Below are positions 17,568-25,801 of a DNA stretch of 64,000 nucleotides, one piece after another; position 1 is the first letter of the stretch; each line of letters starts with the position of its first letter. The position numbers and the translations under genes were made by a program. A model generated the notes under the pieces. That model was not told the origin of the DNA. It saw only the letters and a program-made list of their open reading frames with translations, and did no database searches. Source of the stretch: Pacificoceanicola sp049341065 (GTDB taxonomy: Bacteria > Pseudomonadota > Alphaproteobacteria > Rhodobacterales > Rhodobacteraceae); contig NZ_JBMPIX010000002.1 in assembly GCF_049341065.1 (NCBI RefSeq), positions 62,001-126,000 on the forward strand. The letters are read 5' to 3'.

Positions 17568-17936
17568 TCAGTTCATCTGCACTTTGGGTGCTTCGCCGGT
17601 ACCGAAAAGACCGTTGGCCGGGGGCGCGACAGTTCCCGCGGGCGAAGGCGCCATCGCAGCGTTGCAGCCGTCATCATCATCGTCACCTTCACAGTCATCA
17701 TCATCGTCGTCGTCGTCATCGTGGCGGCCGAAAAAGAAAAAGCGGCGGTGCTCGTGGTCATCGTCATCATCGCTGCTGGCGAGGATCAGGTACTCGGGCT
17801 GCATTGAGTCTGCGCTGGCGGCTTGCGTGGATGTGCCGCCGGTATTGTCCAAGCCGGTGACAGCGCTGATGGCGGGAATGGCCGTCAACGCGCCAATGGC
17901 GGTGGACGCGGCGAGAAGGGCAAGAATCGGTTTCAT
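17568..17936 (-). CDS. Small secreted Asp/His-rich protein, possible metal binder
   Basis: A 122-residue protein with a Sec signal peptide (about residues 1-25). The mature part holds acidic clusters: S-S-D5-HEHRR-F4-GRH-D9-C-E-G-D5-G-C. The Asp/His mix with two Cys suggests binding of divalent metal, but no known domain is recognised. The coding DNA there is a near-perfect trinucleotide array on the plus strand (TCATCATCATCG type), so length variation by slippage is likely. The promoter region has the same 49-bp element as the DUF2271 operon and the two-component genes, so all four units are probably co-regulated. The reading frame is supported by the signal peptide and a GGAGA ribosome site. 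Confidence 0.75.
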   Translation of the reverse strand: MKPILALLAASTAIGALTAIPAISAVTGLDNTGGTSTQAASADSMQPEYLILASSDDDDDHEHRRFFFFGRHDDDDDDDDDCEGDDDDDGCNAAMAPSPAGTVAPPANGLFGTGEAPKVQMN

Positions 17937-17983
17937 TGGTGTCTCCTGTAATTGAGCCTATGGAAGGGGAATCGCATCAGCGG

Positions 17984-18032
17984 CTGATCGTTTGCTGACG
18001 CCTGCGCAGTTTTCGCTTCAGGTTGCCGTCAG
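17984..18032. promoter_or_regulatory. 49-bp symmetric response-regulator-type element, copy 2
   Basis: CTGAT-N6-CTGAC, 17 bases, TTCAG-N6-GTCAG, ending 47 bases ahead of the start of the Asp-rich secreted protein. Spacing and distance to the start codon are the same as in copy 1 within one base. The right half reads TTCAGGTTGCCGTCAG, close in form to the PmrA/QseB box with its 11-base direct repeat. Confidence 0.75.
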
Positions 18033-18053
18033 CTAGGATCGCGGGCTGAGTCA

Positions 18054-18080
18054 AAAAGCCGAAGCGAGGCTTCGGCTTTT
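18054..18080. terminator. Rho-independent terminator (symmetric)
   Basis: AAAAGCCGAAGC / GAG loop / GCTTCGGCTTTT: a perfect 12-base stem with T runs on either strand. It lies 27 bases beyond the stop of the small PepSY gene on the minus strand and upstream of the element of the Asp-rich gene, separating the two units. Confidence 0.9.
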
Positions 18081-18107
18081 GTGTCAGGGGAAACAGGACA
18101 TTTTGGC

Positions 18108-18380
18108 CTAGTCCTCGTATTCAAAGTCCATGATCTCCAGCGTTTCAGGATCAACCGTGACTTCGATTTCCCTGCCCGCGGCATCGCGAGCGTCAATCTC
18201 GTAACAACCATCGTCGATCTTGATACGCCGAACGGTCCAGCCTTCGGCTTCGGCCATGCTCTGCACCGCCTCGCGTGGTTGCCAACCCGCCATCGGGACG
18301 TTGCAATGTTCATCGGCAAAAGCACCGCTGGCCCCGCCAACCGAGACGGCAAGGACCGAGATGAAAAGCAAACTCCGCAT
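18108..18380 (-). CDS. Small secreted PepSY-domain protein
   Basis: A 90-residue protein with a signal peptide (MRSLLFISVLAVSVGGASGAFA). The mature part is one PepSY-like unit: EAVQSMAEAEGWTVRRIKIDDGCYEIDARDAAGREIEVTVDPETLEIM. Two cysteines (one near the mature N-terminus, one in DDGCYE) could form a disulfide. The frame extends upstream to 18452, but the ATG at 18380 begins the signal peptide. It is transcribed divergently from the response-regulator gene; the gap holds copy 3 of the 49-bp element. Small periplasmic PepSY proteins next to two-component systems often report on or dampen the stimulus, which may apply here. Confidence 0.88.
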   Translation of the reverse strand: MRSLLFISVLAVSVGGASGAFADEHCNVPMAGWQPREAVQSMAEAEGWTVRRIKIDDGCYEIDARDAAGREIEVTVDPETLEIMDFEYED

Positions 18381-18431
18381 TATGAAACCTTCTGTCAGGG
18401 TTGGATCAGTTATCAGATTTAGATAGCAAAG

Positions 18432-18480
18432 CTGACAGCTGCCTGAAGGCAACCAAATGCACGCTTCAGCTTGCCGTCAG
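18432..18480. promoter_or_regulatory. 49-bp symmetric response-regulator-type element, copy 3
   Basis: CTGAC-N6-CTGAA, 17 bases, TTCAG-N6-GTCAG: the outer and inner 5-mers are exact reverse complements of each other. It sits in the divergent gap, 45 bases ahead of the response-regulator start and 51 ahead of the PepSY start, so one element could serve both directions and give autoregulation. Confidence 0.8.
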
Positions 18481-18525
18481 CCTGACAGGTGACAAAGTGC
18501 AAAAGAAAAGAGTGATTGGGCCACA

Positions 18526-19185
18526 ATGCGGATCCTGCTGATAGAAGACGACACCGTTCTGGGCGCCGCAACGCGCGATCAGGTGGCAGCGGATGGCCAT
18601 TCGCTGGACTGGGTTACGCGATTGGATGCGGCGGGCGACGCGCTGGCCGTAGCGGCCTATGATCTGATCCTGCTCGATCTGATGTTGCCAGACGGTCGCG
18701 GCATTCCCTTTTTAAAGACACTGCGCGGCAAGGGTGTGGTCACGCCGGTGATCATCCTCACAGCGCTTGATCAGGTCTCGGACCGGATCGAGGGGCTGAA
18801 TGCCGGGGCGGATGACTATCTGGTCAAACCCTTCGATCTGGCCGAGCTGTCCGCGCGCATCGGATCGGTGGCGCGGCGCTATTCCGGCAACCCCAACCCG
18901 CTGATCACCATCAAGGATATCGAGGTCGATCTGGCCGCCCGCAGCCTGCGCAAAGAAGGCCGTTCCATCGCCCTGACCTCGCGCGAATGGGTGCTGTTCG
19001 AGGCCTTTTTGCAGCGTCCCGGACAGCTGTTGTCCAAAGCCCAACTCGAAGAGCGGCTGTATTCCTTTGACACCGAGATCGAAAGCAACACCATCGAAGT
19101 GCACATCAGCAGGCTTCGCAAGAAACTTGGTGCCTCGGTGATCGAGACCGAGCGGGGCCTTGGCTATCGGCTGGCGCGGGCATGA
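18526..19185 (+). CDS. OmpR-family response regulator, QseB/PmrA-like
   Basis: A 219-residue DNA-binding response regulator. The receiver domain (1-115) has the acidic pocket E7/D8/D9, phosphoacceptor D51 in LILLDLMLP, a Thr in ILTALD, and K in LVKPFD. The C-terminal winged helix (about 125-219) has LTSREWVLFEAFLQRPGQLLSKAQLEERLYSFDTEIESNTIEVHISRLRKKL, typical of the QseB/PmrA/TctD group. It overlaps the histidine kinase gene by four bases (ATGA). The repeated 11-base-period elements ahead of this gene and of three neighbouring units fit the binding mode of this subfamily. Confidence 0.95.
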   Translation: MRILLIEDDTVLGAATRDQVAADGHSLDWVTRLDAAGDALAVAAYDLILLDLMLPDGRGIPFLKTLRGKGVVTPVIILTALDQVSDRIEGLNAGADDYLVKPFDLAELSARIGSVARRYSGNPNPLITIKDIEVDLAARSLRKEGRSIALTSREWVLFEAFLQRPGQLLSKAQLEERLYSFDTEIESNTIEVHISRLRKKLGASVIETERGLGYRLARA

Positions 19186-20519
19186 CGCTGCGCTCTATTC
19201 AGGCGCGGCTTTCCCTGCTGATCAGCCTTGCGGTGACGCTGCTGTGGATCGCCGCTGCCGGGGTGACCTCGACGATCCTCAGCCGCGAGATGGACGAGGT
19301 CTTTGACTCGGCGCTTCAGGAAACCGCGCAACGTATTTTGCCGGTGGCCGTTCTCGATATCGTCGAGCGCGACGAAGAGGGCATCAGCCAGCGTATTGCG
19401 CCGCTGCGCGAACATGAGGAATTCTTTACCTATATCGTGCGCGATGCTCAGGGGCGGGTTTTGCTGTCGTCGCATTCCGCTGACCCGTCGATGTTCCCAC
19501 CCTATGACGGCTATGGCTTTCGCCAGAGCGAAACGCACCGACTATATTATGACTCGGCGCTGCAAGACTCGATCACCATTGCAATTGCCGAACCGCTGGA
19601 ACACCGCATCGCCGTGGCGCGCGAGATGCGCATCGGTCTGGGACTACCGCTGTTGCTGGTCATTCCCCTGAGCCTTGCCGCGATCTTCACTGCGGTGCGG
19701 ATTGGCTTTCGCCCGATGCTACGCCTACGCGATGCGCTGTCGCTGCGCGGCGCGCAGGATCTGTCGCCGGTCGCAACAACCGACCTGCCAAGCGAGATTG
19801 AGCCGATTGCCGGCGCGGTGAACCAATTGCTCGCCCGGTTGCAACAAGCCTTTGACGCCGAACGCAGTTTCGCTGCCAATGCCGCGCATGAATTGCGCAC
19901 GCCCTTGGCAGGTGCCATCGCGCAGGCGCAGCGGCTTCAGGTCGAAACCTCGGACAATGAGGCAGGCCAGCGCGCCGCTGATATCGAAGCGACGCTGAAA
20001 CGCCTGACACGGCTTTCCGAAAAGCTGATGCAGCTTGCCCGCGCCGAAGGTGGACGTCTGCGCACAGGTCAGGCCACGGATATCCGCCCGGTGCTGCGCC
20101 TGATTGCCGAAGATTTTCAGCGCGCGGCAGGGGAAAACTGGCTGGAGCTGGAGATTGCTGATCAGCCTGTCCTGTCGGACATTGACCCCGATGCCTTTGG
20201 TATCCTATGCCGAAACCTACTTGAGAATGCCTTGAAACATGGGGCAAGCGGCGCGCCGGTCCGCGTGACCTTGACGGACAAGGGCACGCTGTCGGTTGCA
20301 AATGACGGCCCAACCATCGCCCCGGACACGTTGTCACGGCTGACTGGCCGCTTTGAGCGCGGCGCTGAAGCGGGCGAAGGTAGCGGGTTGGGGCTCGCCA
20401 TTGTCCGCACGATCGCCGATCGCGCCGGATGCAGCTTTGCCCTGACCTCGCCCATCGCCGGGAAATCCGGCGGTCTGGAAGCGCGCGTTTCCCTACCGAT
20501 GTCGCGGGACAACGGCTGA
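19182..20519 (+). CDS. Sensor histidine kinase, QseC-like
   Basis: A 445-residue membrane kinase. TM1 lies near residues 10-30 and TM2 near 148-170, enclosing a periplasmic domain of about 115 residues; the stretch FTYIVRDAQGRVLLSSHSAD recalls the QseC/TctE N-terminal sensor. A linker follows, then the H-box FAANAAHELRTPLAGAIAQ, the N-box FGILCRNLLENALKHG, and the G-boxes ending GSGLGLAIVRTIADRAG. It is translationally coupled to the response regulator. The signal is unknown. The regulated neighbours (flavin relay, Asp-rich and PepSY secreted proteins) hint at a periplasmic metal or redox cue. Confidence 0.95.
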   Translation: MTLRSIQARLSLLISLAVTLLWIAAAGVTSTILSREMDEVFDSALQETAQRILPVAVLDIVERDEEGISQRIAPLREHEEFFTYIVRDAQGRVLLSSHSADPSMFPPYDGYGFRQSETHRLYYDSALQDSITIAIAEPLEHRIAVAREMRIGLGLPLLLVIPLSLAAIFTAVRIGFRPMLRLRDALSLRGAQDLSPVATTDLPSEIEPIAGAVNQLLARLQQAFDAERSFAANAAHELRTPLAGAIAQAQRLQVETSDNEAGQRAADIEATLKRLTRLSEKLMQLARAEGGRLRTGQATDIRPVLRLIAEDFQRAAGENWLELEIADQPVLSDIDPDAFGILCRNLLENALKHGASGAPVRVTLTDKGTLSVANDGPTIAPDTLSRLTGRFERGAEAGEGSGLGLAIVRTIADRAGCSFALTSPIAGKSGGLEARVSLPMSRDNG

Positions 20520-20560
20520 CCGCGCCTCATCCCGCGTTCAGGTGAAAACCGGCCAGTCCG

Positions 20561-21658
20561 TCAGGCAGGCAGTTCCTGCGCGGTGATCGAATAGACAAAA
20601 GAGCCCGGGTCCAGTTCATCCTGCCGCACGCCGCCGATTTCGGCCTGCGGGTACATGAGGAAGGGCACGCGGCCCTGATCCGAGCCCGGCAACGCCACGT
20701 CATGCGCGGTGTTGAAGGCCACCCAGTTTCCCTCGGAAGCGCCGAACAGCGCGGCGCGCACGTCTTTGACCTTGGCATCGCGCAGCGACAGGGTTTTCGG
20801 CGGCTCCTCCAGAACGACCTTGCGGACATCAGCGGGATCAACGGGCACCCAGCCATAGCCATCAAGAAAAACCTCGGCCCGGCAATGCTGCGCCTTGGTG
20901 ACATCCGAAGACCCAGCCCCAAGGCTCTTGTACCCAAAGGCCGAGGGCGCGACGCGGACACCGTAAAGATCACGGGCCGGCAGCCCGGCAGAGCGGGCAA
21001 GGCCAACGTAAAGCGCGTTCAGATCGGCGCATTTGCCCGTCAGATCGCCCGTCGCCAGCATCGAGGCAACATCGCCCAGCCCGCAGCCGCGGGTTTTGGG
21101 ATTGCGCTCGGTACTCCCAACGACCCAGTCATAAATGCGCTGCGCCTTTTCGAGATCGCTTTTCGCTCCGGCGACGATCGTCTCGGCGGTCTCGCGCACG
21201 ATGCCATCGGTGGGGATCAAATCGGTCGGGGCAGTCAAACGCGCCCGGTCGGCGTCAGGCAGGGCCGCTGCTCCGCCCGGTTGGCTAAGATCGACCGCGC
21301 GGTTCTGCGTCGAGACCACCGAGACGACCTCAAGCACTGCAGGACTGTCGCCCTCGGGCCAGACGGCGTGCACGAACTGCGCGCCCTTTTCCGCGTCGGT
21401 CACCAAAGCGGCTTGCTCGGATGTGGTGGTCCAGCGGTTTTCGCCGGGCTTTGTCCAGATCGGTTCGGCCAATGCTGGCACCGGCACCCAGACCTGCGCG
21501 GCGGAAGTGCCACGCGGGATTTCAACGCGGGTGGTGATTTCAAAATGCCGCCAGCCTTGGGGTCTGGGCGCATAGCCCGCAACCGCGAGCTGTGGGAAAG
21601 CCGCCAGAGCGGTGGCCGCTGCGCCGCCTTTCAGGACTGTGCGTCTGTCCATGGTCAT
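20561..21658 (-). CDS. Tat-exported transglutaminase-like protein
   Basis: A 365-residue exported protein. The N-terminus has the twin-arginine signal DRRTVLKGGAAATALAAFPQLAVAG. A transglutaminase-like cysteine-protease fold sits in the C-terminal half: catalytic C210 in GKCADLNALYVGLARSAGLPAR, H258 in QHCRAEVFLDGYGW and D274 in PVDPAD. Enzymes of this fold act as peptidases, amidases or crosslinkers; bacterial periplasmic ones are mostly uncharacterised. The start at 21658 has AAGGAG ahead, whereas the upstream extension breaks the Tat signal. It lies 170 bases downstream of the KAP NTPase gene in the same direction and converges on the histidine kinase gene. Membership of either unit is uncertain. 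Confidence 0.85.
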   Translation of the reverse strand: MTMDRRTVLKGGAAATALAAFPQLAVAGYAPRPQGWRHFEITTRVEIPRGTSAAQVWVPVPALAEPIWTKPGENRWTTTSEQAALVTDAEKGAQFVHAVWPEGDSPAVLEVVSVVSTQNRAVDLSQPGGAAALPDADRARLTAPTDLIPTDGIVRETAETIVAGAKSDLEKAQRIYDWVVGSTERNPKTRGCGLGDVASMLATGDLTGKCADLNALYVGLARSAGLPARDLYGVRVAPSAFGYKSLGAGSSDVTKAQHCRAEVFLDGYGWVPVDPADVRKVVLEEPPKTLSLRDAKVKDVRAALFGASEGNWVAFNTAHDVALPGSDQGRVPFLMYPQAEIGGVRQDELDPGSFVYSITAQELPA

Positions 21659-21828
21659 CTCGAACTCCTTGTCATGCGTCGAATTCCGGACCTGCCCGGA
21701 GGGTTGCTGCCCGAATATGATCTTGCGCGGGAACACGCAAGACAGCTTGGGCAGATCATCCATGCTGGCGGCGCAAGATCTTGTGATTTAAGCACAATTC
21801 CCCATGCAAGACGTAAATGCTGCAGGCA

Positions 21829-24654
21829 TTATGGTGCGGGGGGGCTCATCTTGGTCTCAAAGCTGAACCGTTCGACAAGCCCCTGAAGCCGCTCGGCCAT
21901 ATCAGGCAAGGGATAGGGCACCGTCATGGCGGCGCAAAGGTTTGTCACCGCCGCCGCAGGATCTTCGGCTTCGGCGCAGGCAAGCAAGATGGCAAGGTAG
22001 CGCAAATCATCCGCCTCGGTGTCCTCCATCGAGGCACGGATCAGCAGATAGCTGTTCGCAAAACGGATCCGCCGACGCGGAGACCAGCTTTGACGCTGGT
22101 CGATCTGGTCGAGAAATCCGACCTCCTCTGCCGTCAGCGACATGAGGCGGCGTTGCATGACTTCGAGGTCTGGCAGCGCAGCCGCAGCGCCTTCGGGACC
22201 AGCAGCGCCTGCCCCACCCTGAGACTGCGGTGCAGGCAAAGCAACCCCTGCCTCGGCCCCATCCTCAGGCGCGGCTTGGCGCACAAAGGCCTGCAGCCGG
22301 TCACGCACCAGAGATCCGTCGGTCGCTGATTGGATTTCGCGCACGCGGTAGGGAATCTGGATGATCTTTTCCAGATAATCCATCGGCGATGCGCTGTCGC
22401 TATTGGTCTCAAGCAAGGTGCTGTAATGGCTGTCCAGCGCATTGAGCACCCAGCGGGTATCGACGGCCAGAACCACGATGAAAAGCGGAAAGGCCAGCAG
22501 TAGGTGGATGGACTGCAAGACGGCGACAACCTGTTCGGGCGGGCAGCGATCCAGATCGTCGATGTACAGAATAATCCGCTCAAAGGTCACGGGCGGCATG
22601 GCAGGCGGCGCAGAAAGCGCGCGCAGGTTGGCAATTTCCGCATCAGTCAATTGCCCGTCCGCCTCGGCCAACAGGCGATTGATCTCGGTCTCAAGCTTGG
22701 CCCGTGCGGTAGTGTCCTGCGCGGCAGTCGGACTGCCCGAGGTCGAGGCCGCCATAAGCTGGCTCAGTTTTTCGAAATCCTTGCGGATGGTGGCGATGAA
22801 GCCAAGTTCCTTTGAATAGGCGCCCGATCCCACCCGGTCGCGCAGGAAATGCACAAGGCGCTGACGCGGCTCTTGGGCGCTGAACTGGATCGACGCCTGC
22901 GCGGCGGCCTGCGAGGCGGTTTCAAAGGCGGTTTGACGACGGGCCACCTCGGCTTGCGCAAGGCTGGCCTCTTCTTCGGCCTTGGCGCGGGCGTTGGCTT
23001 GCAACTCTGTTTGCCGATCAATTTCAGCCTCGAACTGCGTCTCGAAACTCTGGATCGCCGCGCGGGCCTTTGCGGTCTGTTGGGCGGCCATACGCGCCGT
23101 GCCCGCCAGAACGGCGAGGATGCCGGACAGGCCAGCGGCGGCGGAAACCCCGTTGTCCACGTAGGTTTGCAAGTCGGGGAAGACCGTGGCCAAGGCCCAG
23201 GGCAAGAGCGTGGAAAACAGCAAAGGCACCAGCAGAAGCGCCAGAAACAGGAGCGCGCCGCCAACTCGTCCGACGCGGCGCAATAGCGACGTGATGCTGG
23301 CCCGCGTGCTGGTCAATTCAGTTGAAAGTTGCCGCGTGGCGGCGCGGAATCCATCAGCGTTTTCGGTCAGCTCTGGCAGGCCCAACGTTTCGGCCGCCGC
23401 GTCCAGCTTGCCTTTGACTTCGGGCTGTTTGCGCAGGGTTTCAAATGCCGCCCGGACCACGGTGCGCGTGTTCGCAGCCGATTGCGCGCGTTTCTTGGCC
23501 AGCGTTTCGGTCGCGTCGTCCAGCGCCTTTTTCGCCTCGGCTCTTGCGCGCCGCGCCGCGATCAGCCCTTCGACCGCTTCAAGCGTCAATTGCCGCGAGG
23601 TTTCCAACTGGTCGACCACGCTGGGCACACGGCCGGTCGAGCCCGCGTTGGCCTTTTGTGTCCATGTGTCGAGCTCGGTGAAGATCCGGTCGACGATGCT
23701 GGCCCACAGATTGGTTTCGGCATAGTGCCAGGCGTTGAAATGGATCTGAACGACGTGGCTCAGGCTTTCGCTGTCATCCGGCGCAACCGCGAGTGAGCCT
23801 TCGACCGCGTCGTGAAGCATCCGCACGAAAAAGGATTTCCCCGAGCCCCAGTCGCCAAACACCCCGACTGCCAGCGGCGGTTTGAAATCCCGCGCAGTGA
23901 ACATCGAAGCAAAGGCCGCAACTTCGCGCCCGGCACCAGAGCGGTCTTGCAGGCCCGCCTGCCACGGGTCATCGCGTAAGACCAGCGCGATATCCTGCGC
24001 AATCGGTTCAATCAGCGGCCAGGTCCAACCGCCTGCCCTTTGGCGCCGTCGAATGTCCGCAAGTGTCTGCCCCGGATCCGCCTCCGAGGGCGCAAGCGGC
24101 ACCATCAGATCGCTTGGTGTGCGGCGCTCGACAGCTTCGGGGCTGTCCCCTGTCTGAAGCGAAAGAACCGCGATTTCCTGAGCCAGCATGTGCAAGCGCG
24201 GCGCGCTCAGAGGGGCACCTTGGTATTGCGGGGCCGAACTGCCCATTTCGGAAACCAGCGTGGCGCAGCGCGTCAGACCTTCGAACAGCAGATCCTGCGC
24301 ATAGAGGATCGGCGTGCCTGCCCTGTCAGAGGCTGCGTTCATCGCCATGCTGATCTGGCTCCAAAGGATCGCGCCGATCTGCACAGAGTCGCCGTCAGGA
24401 CCAAGTTGCAGCGTGCCGCCGGGCAGATCGTCCATGTCGGCAAGGCTTTCGAGCACCGGCGCGATGCGGCGATAGGGCCGCGCGGGCGGATGCGCCGCCA
24501 TTAGCGCCGTCAGCGCGCCCGACCACCCGATCCGCGCTGGCCCGTCGGGATCGGTTTGGCGCGCGCGCAGCAGGATATCTTCCATCCCCGCCGCAAGGAT
24601 CGGCGTTGAGGGGGGCACCTTGGATGCGGGTCCGGTTTGATTGATCTTGTCCAT
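21829..24654 (-). CDS. KAP-family P-loop NTPase with membrane segments
   Basis: A 941-residue protein. Residues 1 to about 200 match no domain I know. The KAP NTPase begins near 240, with Walker A G-D-W-G-S-G-K-S at 267-274. As is usual for the family, a long insertion follows: coiled coil (about 345-400), two transmembrane segments (about 463-491 and 501-519) and a second coiled coil (525-590). Walker B, IILYIDDLDR, is at 693-702, followed by CPPEQVVAVLQSIHLLLAFPLFIVVLAVD. KAP NTPases are membrane-linked; known members include the phage-exclusion protein PifA. It starts two bases after the stop of the ClpX-like gene. An upstream TTG at 24678 would overlap that gene and is less likely. Confidence 0.9.
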   Translation of the reverse strand: MDKINQTGPASKVPPSTPILAAGMEDILLRARQTDPDGPARIGWSGALTALMAAHPPARPYRRIAPVLESLADMDDLPGGTLQLGPDGDSVQIGAILWSQISMAMNAASDRAGTPILYAQDLLFEGLTRCATLVSEMGSSAPQYQGAPLSAPRLHMLAQEIAVLSLQTGDSPEAVERRTPSDLMVPLAPSEADPGQTLADIRRRQRAGGWTWPLIEPIAQDIALVLRDDPWQAGLQDRSGAGREVAAFASMFTARDFKPPLAVGVFGDWGSGKSFFVRMLHDAVEGSLAVAPDDSESLSHVVQIHFNAWHYAETNLWASIVDRIFTELDTWTQKANAGSTGRVPSVVDQLETSRQLTLEAVEGLIAARRARAEAKKALDDATETLAKKRAQSAANTRTVVRAAFETLRKQPEVKGKLDAAAETLGLPELTENADGFRAATRQLSTELTSTRASITSLLRRVGRVGGALLFLALLLVPLLFSTLLPWALATVFPDLQTYVDNGVSAAAGLSGILAVLAGTARMAAQQTAKARAAIQSFETQFEAEIDRQTELQANARAKAEEEASLAQAEVARRQTAFETASQAAAQASIQFSAQEPRQRLVHFLRDRVGSGAYSKELGFIATIRKDFEKLSQLMAASTSGSPTAAQDTTARAKLETEINRLLAEADGQLTDAEIANLRALSAPPAMPPVTFERIILYIDDLDRCPPEQVVAVLQSIHLLLAFPLFIVVLAVDTRWVLNALDSHYSTLLETNSDSASPMDYLEKIIQIPYRVREIQSATDGSLVRDRLQAFVRQAAPEDGAEAGVALPAPQSQGGAGAAGPEGAAAALPDLEVMQRRLMSLTAEEVGFLDQIDQRQSWSPRRRIRFANSYLLIRASMEDTEADDLRYLAILLACAEAEDPAAAVTNLCAAMTVPYPLPDMAERLQGLVERFSFETKMSPPAP

Positions 24655-24656
24655 GT

Positions 24657-25796
24657 CTAGATGTTCCTGTCCAGCCAATCGGGGTCAATCGGGTCAGGGC
24701 TCTCGCCCTCCGGGGCAACAAAGCTCAGCCGCAATGCGATCAACCGCAGGATGCTTTTCAGCCCGTCGAACCCGGCGCCGCGGGCGCAGGCCATCTGAAC
24801 CAGCTTGTCCCGCGTCTCCAACGTCAGCGATCCCTCCGGCAGATTGAGGCGGGCCAGATACAGATCGGCGGCAGGTGAGGCCAGCCAGCTTTTGATTTCA
24901 TCAGCGGTGAAGGGTCGGTATTCGCGGATATCCTCGAAGCGGTCGGCCAGCGCTTGCAAGGCGCCTTTGCTAACCAGAGCCGCGCGCATCTTGGTCATAT
25001 CCTGCGCATAGCGAAACCCCGGCGTGTCCCCTTCCGCCGATATGGCCGGATCGTCATCGTGCAGCTTGTGCGTCGTCGCAAAGAAGCTGATCCCCGAGGT
25101 ATCAAGCTGCAACACATCGCCGGTGGGCCGCGAGGAGCGCGTCTGCACCGGAACCATGATCCCGCGCATCAAAAGCTCCAGCTCTTCCTGAATCTGGCGG
25201 TTAGCCGGGCTGGGCTCGAAAATCCGGTCGATATTCTCGATCAGGATGGCCCCGTTGGACGCCCGCTCCAGATTGTATTCGGATTGTTCAAGCAGCATTT
25301 GAAACATGTCCGCGCTCGAGATGATCCGGGTGTCGCGCAACAAGGCGGCGTCAAAACGGACCAATGGCAAGCCGAACTTGAACCAGATGTCGCTGATGGC
25401 TTCGGGCAGGCCCGAACCTTTAGCGCCGGCGATCAACACGCGAAAAGCGGTCTGCCGTTCGTGTTTGAGGGATTTGGCCTGATCAAGCACGTTGGCCATG
25501 TTGAAAAAATGCTGGCGCAGGGTTTCATGCGCAGGTACGGCCTGACGCAGACCTTGCCAGACCTCGGTCAACTCGGAGGCCCCGCCAATCGCCAGCGACG
25601 ACCGGGTTTCCTCGCGGATGATGTCCATGCACAACTCGACGCATTCATCGCAGATGAACACCGTTGGCCCGGCGATGAGTTTACGCACCTCATGCTGCGA
25701 CTTGCCGCAAAAGCTGCAGTACAGCGTGTTCTTGCTGTCCTTGGCCGTTTTCTTACCAGTTTCCGTGTCGGGTGTCTGGGCGTTTTCTTCGGTCAT
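24657..25796 (-). CDS. ClpX-like protein: intact zinc finger, inactive AAA+ domain
   Basis: A 379-residue protein whose residues 25-63 are almost a true ClpX zinc-binding domain (C27, C30, C49, C52 with ClpX spacing; CSFCGKSQHEVRKLIAGP). The following AAA+ region can be aligned to ClpX but has lost its active site. Walker A reads G-A-K-G-S-G-L-P (124-131), lacking the catalytic Lys. Walker B reads I-L-I-E-N-I-D-R-I (184-192), with Asn in place of the catalytic Glu. The GYVG pore loop, the IGF ClpP-docking loop and the GARGLR sensor-2 arginine are not recognisable. It is therefore unlikely to hydrolyse ATP, unfold proteins or dock on ClpP. It starts 5 bases after the STAND gene and is followed directly by the KAP gene. 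Confidence 0.88.
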   Translation of the reverse strand: MTEENAQTPDTETGKKTAKDSKNTLYCSFCGKSQHEVRKLIAGPTVFICDECVELCMDIIREETRSSLAIGGASELTEVWQGLRQAVPAHETLRQHFFNMANVLDQAKSLKHERQTAFRVLIAGAKGSGLPEAISDIWFKFGLPLVRFDAALLRDTRIISSADMFQMLLEQSEYNLERASNGAILIENIDRIFEPSPANRQIQEELELLMRGIMVPVQTRSSRPTGDVLQLDTSGISFFATTHKLHDDDPAISAEGDTPGFRYAQDMTKMRAALVSKGALQALADRFEDIREYRPFTADEIKSWLASPAADLYLARLNLPEGSLTLETRDKLVQMACARGAGFDGLKSILRLIALRLSFVAPEGESPDPIDPDWLDRNI

Positions 25797-25801
25797 GAGG
25801 G

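Noticed and set aside
20561..21658. Fourth member of the STAND/ClpX-like/KAP operon
   Set aside because: The transglutaminase-like gene is co-directional but separated by 170 bases, has its own ribosome site and a Tat export signal; operon membership is possible but not shown.
24657..25796. The host's working ClpX gene
   Set aside because: Walker A lysine, Walker B glutamate, pore loop and ClpP-docking loop are lost, and clpP is not adjacent.
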